Below, piece by piece: positions 51,046 to 59,453 of a stretch of 59,453 nt of DNA. Both the position numbers and the translations under genes were made by a program. Under the pieces are notes generated by a model, which had not been told where the DNA came from, ran no database searches, and saw only the letters and a program-made list of their open reading frames with translations. The DNA comes from Desulfobacteraceae bacterium (GTDB lineage: Bacteria > Desulfobacterota > DSM-4660 > Desulfatiglandales > Desulfatiglandaceae). Location of the stretch: positions 1-59,453 of the forward strand of contig JADHXI010000004.1 in the NCBI GenBank assembly GCA_016783065.1, read 5' to 3'. Each line of letters starts with the position of its first letter. The stretch's first letter is position 1.

Positions 51046-51728
51046 TCAGCCGAAACTTACTTCGATTCCACGCTCAGAAAAGTGCTCTTTGATTCTTTGC
51101 TCATTGTCCTTGTCGTAAAACTTACGGATTGGATACTTACTATCGAATGTCGTTTTTCGACCGATCTTGTCAAGTTTTTGGATCCAGGCGGGATTGTTGG
51201 GCAGCAATGTGGCCTTTCGGATTTTATGTTTTTTGTAAAAGAGTGCCATAGCCTCGATATTTGTTTCCTGGTCAGTTATTCCAGGTATCAAAGGTGTGGG
51301 GGTAACAATTCAAAATCCCCGGTCTTGGCTTTTTCATGCAATAAGACGAAATTTCTTAGAATAGACTCGTTGCCGACTCCGCAATAACGTTCGTGCTCTG
51401 AAGGATCGATGATTTTAATGTCAAAAAATATCGTGTCAGTATATGGCAGAATCATCGATACAAAGCGTTCAAAGTCAAACAGGCCTGCTGCTTCCAAAAG
51501 CGTATGAATTCCTTCCTCTTTGAACCGTCTCAGCAAGAGCGAAGTGAATTCCATAGGCAGAGTCGGTTCTCCACCTGACAGAGTCACGCCGCCGCCGGAG
51601 GTGTCGAAAAACGGTTTGTAACGAAGCACCTTGTGAATGATCTCATCTACGCTCATTTCCAGACCAACAAGTAAATAGGGAGACGTCCGTAAAAAAGTAA
51701 GTAACTTGCTGTTTTCTGCTTTATTCAC
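51046..51728 (-). pseudogene. Glycyl-radical enzyme activating protein, truncated and frameshifted
   Basis: From about 51665 down, the minus strand encodes MSVDEIIHKVLRYKPFF, GGGVTLSGGEPTL, YTDTIFFDIKIID, ERYCGVGNESILRN: the middle of a pyruvate formate-lyase-type radical SAM activase. At 51296-51303 a run of five C shifts the frame, and TPLIPGITDQETN continues in another frame to 51046. The N-terminal CxxxCxxC radical SAM motif and ferredoxin insert are missing, replaced by DNA adjoining the group II intron end. Non-functional by two independent defects. Confidence 0.8.
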
Positions 51729-51736
51729 TTATTTAG

Positions 51737-52020
51737 TCGCGGTAAGAATGCCGGTTACCCGGCACCCCCGCACAGATCCCAGCATGCACTACTAATGCAC
51801 TGGGCTCCTACCTCGGGTGTGTAACGCAGAGACGTTGATTCGCGTATCGAAGATCCCGATTCATCGGGGTGCACACCCCTACTAACGCTTCCCCACGCCA
51901 TCACTGGTCGTCGAGGCATAGCTCGGGGCCGGAGCGGATCGCTACTCCTTACTCCGTAGAGGACTTGGCTCTAAAGCCTCACCTCCTACTTCATGCCGGT
52001 CTTAACCGGCGCTTTCAGGA
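51737..52020 (-). ncRNA. Group II intron 3' part (domains V and VI)
   Basis: On the minus strand, 51808-51776 folds as a domain V-like hairpin: GAGCCCAG pairs with CTGGGATC, with the AGC triad near its base, a 2-base TG bulge on the 3' side and an upper TGCA/TGCA stem. It is followed by GTGCGGGGGTGCCGGGTAAC and a CCGGTTACCCGG-type stem like domain VI, ending near GCGAC at 51737. Upstream to about 52020 is structured GC-rich DNA unlike its surroundings. No reverse transcriptase is present, so this is a relic or an ORF-less intron. The 5' boundary is not determined. Confidence 0.5.
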
Positions 52021-52355
52021 CGTCCCCCTCTTCCTTATGGGCATCTCATATTTATGCGCTCCAGATTCAAAGAAAGAGAGATTTGTTGGAAAAAAGATAG
52101 GACCCTTCTTGCCTTCAGTCTGGAAAGTCTCCTATTCATGTTCGAGAGACCGAAAGATGAATCAGATTTTACTTGACATCAGTAAAATTTTCAATATCAA
52201 ATGTATTGAATGCTATTCTTTGTTAAACGATCTATAAAAATTTTGCCTAAATACCCCCAATTTTGATCTTCGGGAGTGATTGGGCTCTCTTTCAACTTGC
52301 CTTTGAGTTTCCATAGGCGATTGTTTTTTGCCTTCAAACCATATGGAGGAGAGAT

Positions 52356-54194
52356 ATGGCCGAAGTCTATCCAGTGAACCAGTCGGACGTTTTAAAATTT
52401 GGAGACATTCTGTCTGGACTTCTTTCCCTATCCTGGCGGGTGCCTTCAATAGCTTTGACATTGAAAGAGCTCTTGAGTTTTACGAATGATACTCAGATGT
52501 CCATGGGAAGCGTTCTGGAACATAATGCAGAAGTCTACGAGAATAATCCGGCCATCCTCTATGAGGATGTGGCGTACACGCACAAGGAATTCAACGAATC
52601 CATTAATCGATACGCCCATTACTTCAGATCCGAAGGGGTCAAGAAAGGAGATGAAGTCATAGTCTTGGTGGACAACCGGCCCGAACTGCTGATGATCATT
52701 GGAGCGATGTCCAAACTCGGGGCGATCTCTTCGTTGATTAATCCCAATCAACGAGGCGAGATATTACTATACAGCATTAATCTTGCCAGGGGTCAGTATT
52801 TTATCGTAGGCGAGGAGTTGTTGGACGCCTTTGAAGAGATCGAGGTTGGCCTCAAACTTGCCGAAGGTGAAAGGCTTTATTACCAACCAGAAAAGGATGA
52901 GAGGCCCGTCTCTAAGAACTATACCTACCTCCCCGATCTCTTAAAGGACCAGCCGGTGAGCAATCCGCCGACAACGAAAGAAGTCACCTTAGGGGATCGA
53001 TTTGCCTATGTCTTTACCTCCGGCACAACAGGCCTCCCAAAGGCCTCGATCCAGACCCACCGCCGATGGTTTGGGGGCCAGTACTGGTTCGGCAAGATTG
53101 TTATGAACCTCAAACCCAAAGATGTCCATTATTGCCCTCTGCCATTCTGTCATACCAACGCCCTTAACGTTTCGTGGGGGGCTGTAACGGCACGAGGAAC
53201 CGCCTTAGCCATACGGCGGAAGTTTTCGGCCAGCAACTTCCTGAGTGATGTGCGCAAGTTCAACGCCAACTCATTTATCTATATCGGTGAAATATGCCGC
53301 TATCTTATGAACCAGCCAGAAAAGCCCGACGACGCGGATAACCCGCTTGTTTCATGTGTAGGTAATGGGCTACGCCCGGAGATCTGGAGGGCTTTCAAAG
53401 CGCGTTTTGGTATCAATAAGGTATTTGAGCTTTACGGCGCTGCAGAAGGAACCCTGATCTTTACCAACATACTCAATGTCGACTGCACGGTCGGCACATG
53501 TCTAACCCCACATGCCTTAGTCAAATACGATATCGATGGGGATGAACCGATTAAAGATGAAAGGGGTTTTATGCAACGGGTTAAGAAGGGTGAGGCCGGT
53601 CTGATGCTTGCCGAAATAACGGACAGTCTTCCCTTCGCAGGATACACCGATAAAAAGGAAAGTGAAAAGAAGATCTTTCGTGACGTATTTGAAAAAGGTG
53701 ACTCCTGGTTCAACTTCGGCGACCTTGTGCTGAATCAAGGGTTCAGGCATGTCCAGTTTGTTGATCGCATAGGTGATACCTTTCGGTGGAAGGGGGAAAA
53801 TGTCTCCACAAGCGAGGCAGAGAAAGTGCTAAATACCCAAGTTAATGTAGCTGAGTCCACGGTCTATGGGGTGAAAATCCCCGGGACCGACGGTCGGGCA
53901 GGCATGGCGGCCATCATTCCCAATACTTCCAATGGAGAATTCGATCTGAAGGACCTGGCAGGAATCCTTATCAAAGGACTTCCGCACTATGCGGTTCCGA
54001 AATTTATTCGATTTAAGGATAAATTTGAAACCACCGGTACACATAAGATCAAGAAGACCCGGCTCCGGGAGGAGGCCTTTGACCCTGTCAAGGTCTCCGG
54101 CCCCTTGTATGTTCTATTGCCAGGCAGTGAAGACTATGTCCCGCTCACCACAGCGCTTTATGACGAGATCGTAGATGGGACCTATCGGTTCTAG
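52356..54194 (+). CDS. Long/very-long-chain acyl-CoA synthetase (FATP type)
   Basis: AMP-forming ligase of 612 residues in the FATP/FadD6-like group. Phosphate loop YVFTSGTTGLPKASIQTHRR; LPFCHTNAL; ELYGAAEGTLIF; FVDRIGDTFRWKGENVSTSEAEKVL, the FATP-type motif; KIKKTRLREE near the C-terminal catalytic Lys. A hydrophobic stretch near residues 14-45 may associate with the membrane. GGAGGAGAG precedes the ATG. It activates fatty acids for degradation or lipid synthesis. Convergent with the next gene over a shared terminator. Confidence 0.92.
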   Translation: MAEVYPVNQSDVLKFGDILSGLLSLSWRVPSIALTLKELLSFTNDTQMSMGSVLEHNAEVYENNPAILYEDVAYTHKEFNESINRYAHYFRSEGVKKGDEVIVLVDNRPELLMIIGAMSKLGAISSLINPNQRGEILLYSINLARGQYFIVGEELLDAFEEIEVGLKLAEGERLYYQPEKDERPVSKNYTYLPDLLKDQPVSNPPTTKEVTLGDRFAYVFTSGTTGLPKASIQTHRRWFGGQYWFGKIVMNLKPKDVHYCPLPFCHTNALNVSWGAVTARGTALAIRRKFSASNFLSDVRKFNANSFIYIGEICRYLMNQPEKPDDADNPLVSCVGNGLRPEIWRAFKARFGINKVFELYGAAEGTLIFTNILNVDCTVGTCLTPHALVKYDIDGDEPIKDERGFMQRVKKGEAGLMLAEITDSLPFAGYTDKKESEKKIFRDVFEKGDSWFNFGDLVLNQGFRHVQFVDRIGDTFRWKGENVSTSEAEKVLNTQVNVAESTVYGVKIPGTDGRAGMAAIIPNTSNGEFDLKDLAGILIKGLPHYAVPKFIRFKDKFETTGTHKIKKTRLREEAFDPVKVSGPLYVLLPGSEDYVPLTTALYDEIVDGTYRF

Positions 54195-54250
54195 CGGGAT
54201 AACTCCATCTATACTAGGCCTAATCTCAATAATCCACTGGTCAAAACAGA

Positions 54251-54280
54251 AAAGCCCTGCCAACCAAATGACAGGGCTTT
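54251..54280. terminator. Intrinsic terminator between convergent genes
   Basis: AAAGCCCTG (54251-54259) pairs with CAGGGCTTT (54272-54280) around a 12-base loop. On the minus strand it continues as TTTTCTGTTTTG, the better T-tract; on the plus strand only TTT follows. It can serve both the acyl-CoA synthetase and the gene at 54315-56876. Confidence 0.75.
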
Positions 54281-54314
54281 GAACAATTTGTAAGTCAGGT
54301 TACCGGACAGCCTC

Positions 54315-56876
54315 CTAGGCCATCCAGAGAGACTCCAATGAGGCCTGGAAGTCGATGACCATCTTAGGCTGATTGTTTTTCAAATCCCACGAAACAAAAG
54401 GGGTCAATTGATCAAGAATCAATTCTTTTTCAACACCCAAATGTTTCGAAATGGTCTCGGTGGCCTCCTTCACGGTGGCAAGGAGGACCCTATCAATTTT
54501 TGTGGCCTCATTGACCGTCTTCAGCTTCGAGTCGCTTTGGAGCTGCTCAAGGGCCTCTTCCATATGAATGGCGTCGATTTTGCGTCGCAAGACATATCCG
54601 TTCCCCCTGTCTCGAATAATCAGGAGGATGGGATTCGTTTTCAACCATGCGCTTTTGACCTTTACATTGGGCATCTCAGATGAGATCTGTTCCAATAACT
54701 CGTTTCTTTTCTGCAATTCCTGGATCTGTCTCGATTGAATACGTTCAAAAATGTACTCATGATCGTCGATGGTAATTTCCTTGAGACGTGTCGGATCAAA
54801 ACCCAGATCCATAAGGTCCCCTAGCGTCAGGCTATCCTTGTAAACCTTTCCGCGCTCCTTTAACCAGGCCATGAAATTGGGCCTGCGGTAATTGGGCAGC
54901 GATTCGATGATGCGGGCGGGTTCCTTTTTCAGGTCCCCCGGAAGGCGAGATAGCAACTCCAGATCACCTATTCCCAGAGCGCTCTTCTTTACAAGCTCGC
55001 GAGGCGCATAGGACTTAACCTGCAGTTTTTCAATCCCGTCGTCCAGGGTGATTTGTTCCGTGGATTCACCGCCGGTGTATCCCAACAAATCACCGATGCG
55101 GCGCCTGAATGCAATGAATTTGGTCACGAAACGCGTGAAAAGAAAACGCATGAGCACTGAAGATTGCGGGTTGTCGAGTCCCGTCCCGAAGTAAATCAAA
55201 AGTGTATGATATAACTCCCGGAATTCGCTCATGGTTCGCTTAACCATCGTTTCGTTGTCCCGAACGTCTATGAGGGAGCGCCTCCGTTTCAGATGGTACA
55301 TCAGCTTCAAGATCGGTTGTTTCAGGTCTTTGCCTTCAAGTGCCGGCGGGATGAATATCATATAGTTATCATCCTTGTAGAGCATCAATTGGCCAATGAT
55401 TTTTTCGACGGGTCTCCAGGACTGTTTGAGATAGATGTCATAGGTGGGATCCTCCGGCGGAATAATATTGTCAAGGATCCCGACTGCAGATTTGCTGATC
55501 AGAAAGTCTGCAAAATATTTGAGGATGCGATTACCCAGTCCTTTTCTCCTGAAAGGTGCCGCAACCTCGACGTACACCAGATAATAACAAGGAATCGGCT
55601 TTTTCAGATACAACATATTCAGACGTCCGAGGTGCTCTCCGGTCTCTGCCTTGATCTCAAACATCTGAAAGCCATCCTGGGAATATTTGAATTTCAACCG
55701 ATTGATTCTTCCGCCTTTCGCGGTGGCGTTTACCAGATCCCACAAGTCATTGAAAAGGTCCGCTGCAACTGGGGCCTCCGGTAAGCCTTGACGCATGCCT
55801 TCATCTATAAGGGCAACCAGGCTCAGCCGCTCATTGAGACTCAGACCTTTTTTCTTTTCGGGGAGACCGATTGAACCGTTTTCCTGGGTTCTTTCTTCTG
55901 ACTCCTTTTGTTTCTCAGCGGATTCCGGACCAGGGGGAGGCGGATCTTCCCTGGAAAGACTGAATGACAGCTCGACCCCATTCTTCTTGGAACGTTTTAT
56001 CATTAGCTTACAAAGGTCATACATGACCTTAAAGGGCTGAATATCCGTCAGGTTGCTGACAAATTGGGCCCTTTCCAGAGCAATACTTTCAATCGATTCT
56101 CCGCGGCTGAGCCGTTGCAGAAGGTCGGTATGGTAATTCTTGGTGGCCTTCATTGCCTTTTCCAGGAACTTTCTGACATCATTTTCAATAACGGCGTTGT
56201 GGCTCAGTGCGGCCCGCTTAGCCGGTAAATTAGAGAGTTTGCGAATACTATCACAGTAGCCCTTCAGGGATATAAAGTAATTGGGCCAAAAAACGTCCTT
56301 TTCAGGGACATAGAAGCCGGTGGCGTCTCCCAAGGCCAACGTGCCCTCCTTTTTTTCATACAGAGAAATATGGCAAGGAGAATGGCCCGGCGTGTCGATA
56401 ATTTCCCAAGTAATGCCATCGCCCAGTTCTATGGTGTCTCCGCCCTTAACAATCAAGTCTACTTCAAAACGATAATCCTCAGGTATGGGTGGCATTTCAT
56501 CGAATTCGGCTTTTGCTTTCATGAGCTGGGCAATGCCCAGGTCCACCAGAAGGAATTCATTGTATAATTCCCTCGTGTTCAATATTTTCGAACCCGTAGC
56601 ACTGGCGAGGAGCTTTATATGAGGCCACTCCATCTTTAGATGAGGTAGTGCGCCGATATGATCAGCGTGGGTGTGGGTCAAAATAACGTATTCTATCCTG
56701 CCCGGATCAATACCCAAGGTGTCAATCTGGCTGGTGATGATTGGAAAAGTGGGGCCGGTACCCCCCTCGATGATCATTCCCACTTCCCCAAGAGAGAGAA
56801 ATGCGGGGAAGGCTGGTGTACCCAACTGATAAAAATTAGGTGTTATGGCAATAGGTTTATGCTTTATGTTTCCCAT
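54315..56876 (-). CDS. Multidomain protein: metallo-beta-lactamase fold, GNAT acetyltransferase, unknown C-terminus
   Basis: Single frame of 853 residues. Residues 1-245 are a metallo-beta-lactamase fold with THTHADH (H68, H70, D72, H73), PGHS (H165), GDATG (D184) and a late SHNAV. Residues 310-345 are a Pro/Glu/Lys-rich linker. Residues about 390-500 are GNAT-like, with RRKGLG (443-448) binding acetyl-CoA. The last 350 residues are helical, with a coiled stretch (IQSRQIQELQKRNELLEQI), and match nothing I recognise. This domain order is unusual. Substrate unknown. Start ATG 56876 follows AAGGAG. Confidence 0.8.
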   Translation of the reverse strand: MGNIKHKPIAITPNFYQLGTPAFPAFLSLGEVGMIIEGGTGPTFPIITSQIDTLGIDPGRIEYVILTHTHADHIGALPHLKMEWPHIKLLASATGSKILNTRELYNEFLLVDLGIAQLMKAKAEFDEMPPIPEDYRFEVDLIVKGGDTIELGDGITWEIIDTPGHSPCHISLYEKKEGTLALGDATGFYVPEKDVFWPNYFISLKGYCDSIRKLSNLPAKRAALSHNAVIENDVRKFLEKAMKATKNYHTDLLQRLSRGESIESIALERAQFVSNLTDIQPFKVMYDLCKLMIKRSKKNGVELSFSLSREDPPPPGPESAEKQKESEERTQENGSIGLPEKKKGLSLNERLSLVALIDEGMRQGLPEAPVAADLFNDLWDLVNATAKGGRINRLKFKYSQDGFQMFEIKAETGEHLGRLNMLYLKKPIPCYYLVYVEVAAPFRRKGLGNRILKYFADFLISKSAVGILDNIIPPEDPTYDIYLKQSWRPVEKIIGQLMLYKDDNYMIFIPPALEGKDLKQPILKLMYHLKRRRSLIDVRDNETMVKRTMSEFRELYHTLLIYFGTGLDNPQSSVLMRFLFTRFVTKFIAFRRRIGDLLGYTGGESTEQITLDDGIEKLQVKSYAPRELVKKSALGIGDLELLSRLPGDLKKEPARIIESLPNYRRPNFMAWLKERGKVYKDSLTLGDLMDLGFDPTRLKEITIDDHEYIFERIQSRQIQELQKRNELLEQISSEMPNVKVKSAWLKTNPILLIIRDRGNGYVLRRKIDAIHMEEALEQLQSDSKLKTVNEATKIDRVLLATVKEATETISKHLGVEKELILDQLTPFVSWDLKNNQPKMVIDFQASLESLWMA

Positions 56877-56978
56877 GTGATTTCTCCTTTATTGATTGAG
56901 TTTAAGCAGCAGAACACCGGACCCGTTCTCTTGAGAAATCGAGTTCTAATGACTCTTTGTGTGCGTTAGTTCAAAAAA

Positions 56979-57010
56979 AAAGCCGTGGGCTTTTAGATGC
57001 CCACGGCTTT
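56979..57010 (-). terminator. Intrinsic terminator, minus strand
   Basis: AAAGCCGTGGGC (56979-56990) and GCCCACGGCTTT (56999-57010) form a perfect 12-bp stem with an 8-base loop. Reading minus, nine T follow directly. It ends transcripts coming from the hydrolase/MFS genes to the right. Bases 57011-57256 hold no gene. Confidence 0.85.
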
Positions 57011-57256
57011 ATAATTGTCAGGATAAAGTCAATCCGTGGGCAGAGTTCCTCCCCTAAAGAAAAAATAAAAAAAGTTCCCAGATTGACATTTTATCATGAT
57101 TATGCCTGCCTTTTTTGAGATTGACACGACATTAAAGAAGAATTTTGCATTTGTCAACAATAAAAATGTACCGGGGCCTCTTATTTCTCTTCACCCACTG
57201 TTGAGCTGATTGTATCTCATGGTGATTGATGTTGAGTGGGGTCAGACCTTATTTTT

Positions 57257-58495
57257 CTACCTGACATGGTTGCTCGATGTATTTTCTTCCATGCGCGTAA
57301 AGGCCCTTTTTTTCAAAATGGGATGGTAGATTTTCCTGAAGCTGTCATAGAAATCAAAGTCATCATCCTCGGCCGCCACTTCCTGCCGTATGTTGACTTG
57401 GTGTATCACACAGAGCTGTTCATTTTTATTGGAAGCCTGGAACAGGGGGATTCCCGAAGGCGCCCACAAGCCGGAACCGCCCCAGAAATTGTACGCCCCC
57501 ACTTTTTGCGCACCCACCGAATTGCAGGCGAGGATCCATATCTGGTTGGTTGCGGCCCGTGCTGCGGCCATGAGATTCCACTGGTAACCGTAGTATTGCT
57601 CGTTTCGAATGTTCATCATGGGATAGGCGCGCAGTGCCGGGCCGCGCCAGCTGGCCAGTTCTATGACCCCGTCCACCCGGTTGATCCCTGCGTAAGTTTC
57701 ATAAAGCTGGGAAAAACACATATCGTAGCAAGTCGTGAAGCCGAAACGGCCCCATGGCGTCTCCACCACCAAGACATCGTCCTGCCCGGAGAATTCGTAA
57801 ACATTTTCAATGCCCGGAAGCATGGTCTTGTCGTATATGCGATCCTTTTCATTTTCTGAGAGGTTTTCGCAGTTGAACTGTTTGTCCACCACGTAGGTGG
57901 AGTTCAGGAACTTGTTTTCAGGCCCGGCCGGCCGTGACGGGTCTGCGGGATTCCTGCGCAGCGCATTGAAGATGATATACTGCAATTGATCGTCCAGTCT
58001 GGATTTTAAAACTTTCAACCAGTCCTTGTGATGATTCAGCGCCCCCTTGTTCATATAGGCCCAGCATTCGGTGTAACCTTTGGGGTTATAGGGCCCGAGG
58101 CTTTTATCCCAGTCCGGGTCCGGCCAGAAATATCCAGTCAAGGAAAATTCCGGGATCAGGATCATGTTGGCGCCGGCCTTTTTTGCCATATCCACCAGTT
58201 TCAATATGCGGGCCTTGTTTTCCTCCACACTGGCGGCTTGTTCAATGCCGGCTTTTGTGTCGGATACTCGGTTGCGAATGTTGGCCAGGGCAATGGAAAG
58301 GCCTCGGGAGTCTTTTGAACACGTCCTTTCCACCAAAGCGAATTCTGATGCAGCGGCCAGCTGAAAGCACCCGAAGACCAGGAGGATGCCCAGAATGCCT
58401 GCAAGAATCGGCAGCCCGCCGCGGGCATGCCATTGATTACGCTGTCTGTTCACACATTTTTTCTGGTTTATGGGCATCTTGGCCGATCGGTTCAT
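57257..58495 (-). CDS. Exported carbon-nitrogen hydrolase (nitrilase superfamily)
   Basis: Protein of 412 residues with an N-terminal signal peptide or anchor (hydrophobic core about 29-49, AAAS near the cut). The catalytic triad is visible: Glu in LIPEFSLTGYF, Lys in YDKTMLPG, and Cys in GFTTCYDMCF, with WILACNSVG. The layout resembles secreted biotinidase/vanin-like and aliphatic amidase-like members. It hydrolyses an amide or nitrile outside the cytoplasm; vanin-like pantetheine or biotin amides are possible but not shown. AAGGAGG precedes the ATG. The next gene upstream on the strand is an MFS transporter, so hydrolysis and uptake may be coupled. Confidence 0.88.
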   Translation of the reverse strand: MNRSAKMPINQKKCVNRQRNQWHARGGLPILAGILGILLVFGCFQLAAASEFALVERTCSKDSRGLSIALANIRNRVSDTKAGIEQAASVEENKARILKLVDMAKKAGANMILIPEFSLTGYFWPDPDWDKSLGPYNPKGYTECWAYMNKGALNHHKDWLKVLKSRLDDQLQYIIFNALRRNPADPSRPAGPENKFLNSTYVVDKQFNCENLSENEKDRIYDKTMLPGIENVYEFSGQDDVLVVETPWGRFGFTTCYDMCFSQLYETYAGINRVDGVIELASWRGPALRAYPMMNIRNEQYYGYQWNLMAAARAATNQIWILACNSVGAQKVGAYNFWGGSGLWAPSGIPLFQASNKNEQLCVIHQVNIRQEVAAEDDDFDFYDSFRKIYHPILKKRAFTRMEENTSSNHVR

Positions 58496-58560
58496 GTCAT
58501 TCCTCCTTTTCTTATGGTTTGCCTATGTTGGCACAGTGCCGTTTCATCAGCGGGTATGGA

Positions 58561-59453
58561 TCAAGATTCCTCATAAAGCGGCTTGCAATGAGTTTCCTTG
58601 GAAAAAAGGGCCATCACCAGCGCAAGCGCCAGCAGGCCCGCCATAGTGGACAATGCTACCCTGTAATCTCCTGCCGTCAATTTCCCCCCCTGGCCTGAAA
58701 TCCCGTCCAGGATAGCGCCCACGCCCGGCTGAAAAATGGCGCTGCTGGCAACAGAGCATGTGTTCACGAATCCCACGGATATGCCGGCCGAACCCGGAGG
58801 ACGCACGTCGTTGGCCAGGGCGAAGGCCACTACGTAGGCGCTGCACGCGAACCCTTCGACAATCAACAACACGTAGACCAGAAAGAACGGCATCACAGGC
58901 CCATACAGCAGGAGCGCCATCAGGCCCAGCGCCGCAATTGCCGCGGCGCTCATGGGCATTTTTCGGCGTTTGATCCTGTCCGATAACCAGCCAAAGAAAA
59001 GAGTTCCTGGAATGCCGCCCACAAAGAGCATGCTCATGGCGCCCTCGGCGTCTACCTTACTTATCGCATAGGCCTGTTCCAGGAAATCGGCCCCCCACAG
59101 CGCGCCGAACACGAAAAAAATGGCGTTCATGCCGCTTACATAGGCGCCGCACATCCATGTCTGTCCACTGGCGAATATGTGTTTGATATCGGTAAGGGTT
59201 TTCTTGCCCCCCCGTGAGCGTTTCGGGTGGTCTTCCCATTTCGCGACGCCGGCCGGATGATCTCTTAACACAAAAATGATGAGAATAAGGAGGCCCATGC
59301 CGAAAAAAGCCAGCATCCAGATGGTGGCCCGCCATCCAAAAGCGCTGTCCGCGGCCGCCAGCGGAGCTTCCCCGCTGATGCCGCCAATCATCCCGATCAG
59401 GGATGTGAGGCCTACGAGCGTGGCAAACTTGTTATGGGGAAACCAGTTGGAAA
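58561..59453 (-). CDS. MFS transporter, partial (N-terminus beyond window end)
   Basis: About 297 codons are inside the window and the frame is still open at 59453, so the start lies outside. Six or more hydrophobic segments are visible. The piece FPHNKFATLVGLTSLIGMIGGISGEAP and the central FFGWLSDRIKRRKMPM loop are typical of the major facilitator superfamily. It ends 65 bases before the hydrolase gene on the same strand, suggesting one transcript. Substrate unknown. Confidence 0.85.
   Translation of the reverse strand, partial: SNWFPHNKFATLVGLTSLIGMIGGISGEAPLAAADSAFGWRATIWMLAFFGMGLLILIIFVLRDHPAGVAKWEDHPKRSRGGKKTLTDIKHIFASGQTWMCGAYVSGMNAIFFVFGALWGADFLEQAYAISKVDAEGAMSMLFVGGIPGTLFFGWLSDRIKRRKMPMSAAAIAALGLMALLLYGPVMPFFLVYVLLIVEGFACSAYVVAFALANDVRPPGSAGISVGFVNTCSVASSAIFQPGVGAILDGISGQGGKLTAGDYRVALSTMAGLLALALVMALFSKETHCKPLYEES

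Noticed and set aside
51869-52237. 122-codon plus-strand frame
   Set aside because: It lies antisense to the structured group II intron-like RNA and has no recognisable protein pattern.
57236-57262. GGGGTCAGACCTTATTTTT motif considered as a REP transposase (RAYT) mark
   Set aside because: Only one half-site was seen and no transposase is present, so it is not called as an element.

Overview
The window looks like part of the chromosome of an anaerobic Desulfobacterota (Deltaproteobacteria-type) bacterium, probably a sulfate reducer or syntroph that degrades (hetero)aromatic compounds. This is inferred from gene content: a ferredoxin-type ring reductase, a pair of 2-hydroxyacyl-CoA dehydratase-like Fe-S subunits, Fe-S aldo/keto reductases, a split glycine cleavage system, a glycyl-radical activase relic, and intergenic DNA full of short-period repeats. 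No rRNA, tRNA, CRISPR array or intact transposase was seen.

Region 1 (about 0.3-16.8 kb, + strand) is the most interesting part. It looks like an anaerobic nicotinamide/nicotinate catabolic locus: a five-gene Liv-type ABC importer, a CoA-acylating aldehyde dehydrogenase of the methylmalonate-semialdehyde type, an exported nicotinamidase, a molybdenum hydroxylase large subunit, enamidase, 6-hydroxynicotinate reductase, a UPF0280 (ApbE-like) protein, an AA_synth/DUF1185 protein, a KptA-like RNA 2'-phosphotransferase and nicotinate phosphoribosyltransferase. Proposed flow: nicotinamide -> nicotinate -> 6-hydroxynicotinate -> tetrahydro-6-oxonicotinate -> 2-formylglutarate + NH3 -> glutaryl-CoA + CO2, with PncB diverting some nicotinate to NAD. 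The last oxidative step and the flavinylation role of UPF0280 are inferences that do not follow the Eubacterium barkeri fermentation scheme.

Region 2 (16.8-28.4 kb) is a mixed block: a ferredoxin-type aldo/keto reductase, relics of a response regulator and a ParA-type ATPase, a REC-PAS-PAS-HisKA-REC-GGDEF hybrid, an Old Yellow Enzyme homologue, a PaaK-type CoA ligase, a fumarate-reductase-like flavoprotein, a PyrK-PyrD pair broken by an internal deletion, a corrinoid activation-domain protein and a poly-gamma-glutamate hydrolase-like protein.

Region 3 (28.4-38.2 kb) holds a nitronate monooxygenase-like protein and glycine metabolism. A GcvT-serine hydroxymethyltransferase fusion is divergent from gcvH-gcvPA-gcvPB-(disulfide-reductase-like flavoprotein)-lipB. 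A terminator-like hairpin lies in the leader of the fusion gene.

Region 4 (38.2-46.4 kb) has a 2-hydroxyacyl-CoA dehydratase-like pair with a TetR regulator and a divergent SDR gene around a clear palindromic operator. Next is a minus-strand run of DUF885, an ATP-grasp-like protein and a methyltransferase, with unassigned small ORFs upstream.

Region 5 (46.4-52.3 kb) is AT-rich, gene-poor and decayed: a MITE-like element, gene fragments, small proteins, a periodic repeat element, a broken glycyl-radical activase and the 3' end of a group II intron.

Region 6 (52.3-59.4 kb) has a very-long-chain/FATP-type acyl-CoA synthetase, an unusual metallo-beta-lactamase-GNAT multidomain protein, an exported nitrilase-superfamily hydrolase and an MFS transporter cut by the window end.
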